Shown piece by piece: positions 3,345 to 5,621 of a stretch of DNA of 5,621 bases (its first letter is position 1; the number at the start of each line of letters is the position of its first letter). The position numbers were made by a program, and so were the translations under genes. The stretch is taken from NCBI GenBank assembly GCA_958415665.1, contig CATYZK010000057.1, positions 1 through 5,621 on the forward strand, in the 5' to 3' direction. The notes under the pieces are model-generated. The model did not search any database. It saw only the letters and a list, made by a program, of their open reading frames with translations, and had not been told where the DNA came from. The DNA is from an uncultured Collinsella sp. Lineage in GTDB: Bacteria > Actinomycetota > Coriobacteriia > Coriobacteriales > Coriobacteriaceae.

Positions 3345-5567
3345 ATGAAGATCATCAAGCGCAGCGGCACCGAGGTTGTCTTTGACATCGATAAGATCGT
3401 CAATGCCATCCGCGCCGCCAACTTGGAGGTCGAGGAGAGCTCTCGTCTAACTGACCGCCAGGTGGTTTACGCGGCACAAAACGTCGCCGAGGCATGTGAG
3501 AACGCGGGCCACACCGTTTCGGTCGAGGAGATCCAGGATTTGGTCGAGGACGAGATCATGCGTCTCGACTGCTACGAGGTTGCCCGCCACTACATCATCT
3601 ATCGCTATGTTCAGAGCCTGAAGCGCCAGAAGAACACGACCGACGACAAGATTCTGTCGCTGATCGAGTGCAATAACGAAGAGGTCAAGCAGGAGAACTC
3701 TAACAAGAACCCGACCGTCAATTCCGTCCAGCGCGACTATATGGCCGGCGAGATTTCCAAGGACCTGACTCAGCGTGTGCTGCTGCCCCAGGAGATCGTG
3801 GATGCCCACAATGAGGGCCTGATCCACTTCCACGATTCCGACTACTTTGCCCAGCACATGCATAACTGCGACCTGGTGAACCTGGAGGACATGCTCCAGA
3901 ACGGCACCGTTATCTCGGGCACGCTGATCGAGAAGCCGCACAGCTTCTCGACTGCCTGCAACATCGCGACGCAGATTATCGCCCAGGTTGCTTCCTCCCA
4001 GTACGGCGGCCAGTCTATTTCGCTGACCCATCTCGCCCCCTTTGTTGAGGTGAGCCGTCAAAAGATTCGCGGCGAGGTTGCCCGCGAGCTCGAGGAGCTC
4101 GGCGTTTCGGCATCTGCCGAAAAGGTCCGTGAGGTCGTTGAGGACCGTCTGCGTGACGAGATCCGTCGCGGCGTCCAGACGATTCAGTATCAGGTCGTGA
4201 CCCTTATGACCACAAACGGCCAGGCGCCGTTTGTGACGGTCTTTATGTATCTCAACGAGGCTCGCTCAGCGCAGGAGAAGCACGACCTTGCCATGATCGT
4301 GGAGGAGACGCTTCGTCAGCGCTATGAGGGCGTTAAGAACGAAGCCGGTGTGTGGATTACCCCGGCATTCCCCAAGCTTATCTATGTACTCGAGGACGAT
4401 AACGTTCACGAGAATTCCCCGTACTTCTACCTGACCCAGCTGGCTGCCAAGTGCACCGCCAAGCGCATGGTGCCCGACTACATCTCCGAGAAGAAGATGC
4501 GCGAGCTCAAGCTGTCTAAGGGCGAGACCGCCGGCAACGGCGATTGCTACACCTGCATGGGTTGCCGCAGCTTCTTGACGCCCGACCGCTCCGGTAACGG
4601 ATTTAACAATGTGGCCAACGCGCTGAACTATGACCCGAGCAAGCCCAAGTACTACGGTCGCTTTAACCAGGGCGTTGTGACCATCAACCTGCCCGATGTC
4701 GCGCTGAGCTCGCATCAGGATATGGACAAGTTCTGGAAGATCTTCGACGAGCGCCTTGAACTGTGCCACCGCGCCCTGCTGTGCCGTCATGAGCGTCTGA
4801 TGGGTACGCTTTCGGATGCCGCGCCGATTCTTTGGCAGTACGGTGCCCTCGCCCGCCTGAAGAAGGGCGAGACGATCGACAAGTTGCTCGTGGGCGGTTA
4901 CTCCACCATCAGTCTGGGTTATGCCGGTCTGTATGAGTGCGTTAAGTACATGACGGGCCACAGCCACACCGAGAAGGAGGGCACGCCCTTTGCCATGGCC
5001 GTCATGCAGCGCATGAACGACAAGTGCGCCGAGTGGAAGGCCGAAAGCGATATTGACTTCTCGCTGTACGGTACCCCGCTTGAGTCGACGACCTACAAGT
5101 TCGCCAAGTGCCTGCAGCGCCGTTTTGGCATCATCCCGGGCGTGACGGACAAGGGCTACATCACCAACAGCTACCACGTCCACGTGTCCGAGGAGATCGA
5201 CGCATTCGACAAGCTCAAGTTCGAGGGTATGTTCCAGCAGCTTTCGCCGGGCGGTGCCATCTCCTACGTCGAGGTTCCCAACATGCAGGACAACCTCAAG
5301 GCTGTCATTCGCGTGATGCAGTACATCTACGACAACATCATGTACGCCGAGCTCAACACCAAGAGCGATTATTGCCAGGTGTGCGGCTACGATGGCGAGA
5401 TCAAGATTGTCGAGGACGATGGCAAGCTGGTGTGGGAGTGCCCCAACTGCGGCAATCGTGACCAGGAGAAGATGAATGTCGCCCGTCGCACGTGCGGCTA
5501 CATCGGTACCCAATTCTGGAACCAGGGTCGAACCGAGGAGATCCGCGACCGCGTGCTGCATCTCTAA
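3345..5567 (+). CDS. nrdD: Anaerobic (class III) ribonucleoside-triphosphate reductase
   Basis: This 740-residue glycyl-radical enzyme reduces ribonucleoside triphosphates to dNTPs without oxygen, classically with formate as reductant. Residues 1-95 form an ATP-cone domain (opening MKIIKRSGTEVVFDIDKI), the allosteric site for ATP/dATP. The catalytic barrel follows, with HNCDLVNLEDML (active-site cysteine C175), GGQSIS (221-226) and CYTCMGCRSF (401-410), where C407 is the likely thiyl-radical residue by position. Near the end, C677, C680, C699 and C702 make a four-cysteine zinc site. RRTCGYIG carries the glycyl radical, probably G718. Length and domain order are complete, with no frameshift. 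The start at 3345 is chosen for its Shine-Dalgarno sequence and because ATP-cone proteins begin here. It needs the radical-SAM activase NrdG, which is not in the window. Expression is probably controlled by NrdR and by the leader. A 54-nt non-coding tail without a terminator follows, so co-transcription with a downstream gene is possible. Confidence 0.98.
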   Translation: MKIIKRSGTEVVFDIDKIVNAIRAANLEVEESSRLTDRQVVYAAQNVAEACENAGHTVSVEEIQDLVEDEIMRLDCYEVARHYIIYRYVQSLKRQKNTTDDKILSLIECNNEEVKQENSNKNPTVNSVQRDYMAGEISKDLTQRVLLPQEIVDAHNEGLIHFHDSDYFAQHMHNCDLVNLEDMLQNGTVISGTLIEKPHSFSTACNIATQIIAQVASSQYGGQSISLTHLAPFVEVSRQKIRGEVARELEELGVSASAEKVREVVEDRLRDEIRRGVQTIQYQVVTLMTTNGQAPFVTVFMYLNEARSAQEKHDLAMIVEETLRQRYEGVKNEAGVWITPAFPKLIYVLEDDNVHENSPYFYLTQLAAKCTAKRMVPDYISEKKMRELKLSKGETAGNGDCYTCMGCRSFLTPDRSGNGFNNVANALNYDPSKPKYYGRFNQGVVTINLPDVALSSHQDMDKFWKIFDERLELCHRALLCRHERLMGTLSDAAPILWQYGALARLKKGETIDKLLVGGYSTISLGYAGLYECVKYMTGHSHTEKEGTPFAMAVMQRMNDKCAEWKAESDIDFSLYGTPLESTTYKFAKCLQRRFGIIPGVTDKGYITNSYHVHVSEEIDAFDKLKFEGMFQQLSPGGAISYVEVPNMQDNLKAVIRVMQYIYDNIMYAELNTKSDYCQVCGYDGEIKIVEDDGKLVWECPNCGNRDQEKMNVARRTCGYIGTQFWNQGRTEEIRDRVLHL

Positions 5568-5621
5568 TACCGCTCCGGGGCTGAACCGAGAGGGCCGCGT
5601 GGGGGGTTTGTAGCACATTGG

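Noticed and set aside
4266..5618. 450-codon minus-strand frame
   Set aside because: Antisense shadow of nrdD; low-complexity hydrophobic peptide with no family features.
5568..5621. Start of nrdG after nrdD
   Set aside because: A G-rich run (5601-5606) could be a ribosome binding site, but no credible start codon and reading frame can be judged in the remaining bases.
1..5621. CRISPR array
   Set aside because: No regularly spaced repeat-spacer pattern is present; the only long repeat is the pair of 99-bp blocks.

Overview
The window looks like chromosomal DNA of a GC-rich, anaerobic gut actinobacterium, most likely a Collinsella-type member of the Coriobacteriia. That assignment is inferred from the GC-rich codon use, CCA-encoding tRNA genes each followed by a compact hairpin terminator, an actinobacterial-style GH13 alpha-glucosidase and an oxygen-sensitive class III ribonucleotide reductase. 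It has not been tested by a database search.

Layout. Positions 1-281 hold a tRNA cluster: a partial tRNA-Gly(GCC), then tRNA-Cys(GCA), then a full tRNA-Gly(GCC), each followed by a terminator-like hairpin. The last 18 nt of the second tRNA-Gly, its terminator and the flank form a 99-bp block that recurs 187 bp downstream with one mismatch. Between the two copies lies an 88-nt run of tightly packed hairpins. A GH13 alpha-glucosidase gene follows (647-2380). Next, a clear promoter with an A/T-rich upstream element drives a tRNA-Gly(GCC)-tRNA-Val(GAC) pair that ends in a strong terminator. Positions 2722-3057 are lower in GC and hold no intact gene. The minus strand there has weak traces of the 3' end of a tyrosine integrase, which would fit an old insertion next to tRNA-Val. 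From 3058 comes the control region of nrdD: two NrdR boxes 32 bp apart that straddle the promoter, then a leader of about 220 nt, then nrdD (3345-5567). The nrdD stop lies 54 nt before the window edge, so its activase partner NrdG, if it is next door, is not visible.

How the parts relate. The two protein genes serve separate functions: intracellular hydrolysis of alpha-glucosides, and anaerobic dNTP synthesis. The tRNA genes supply Gly, Cys and Val. The most interesting unexplained feature is the nrdD leader. A 9-mer exactly complementary to the nrdD Shine-Dalgarno region occurs there twice, once inside a domain closed by a 7-bp stem. This suggests translational control layered on NrdR repression. 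The second is the duplicated tRNA 3' end with its hairpin cassette.
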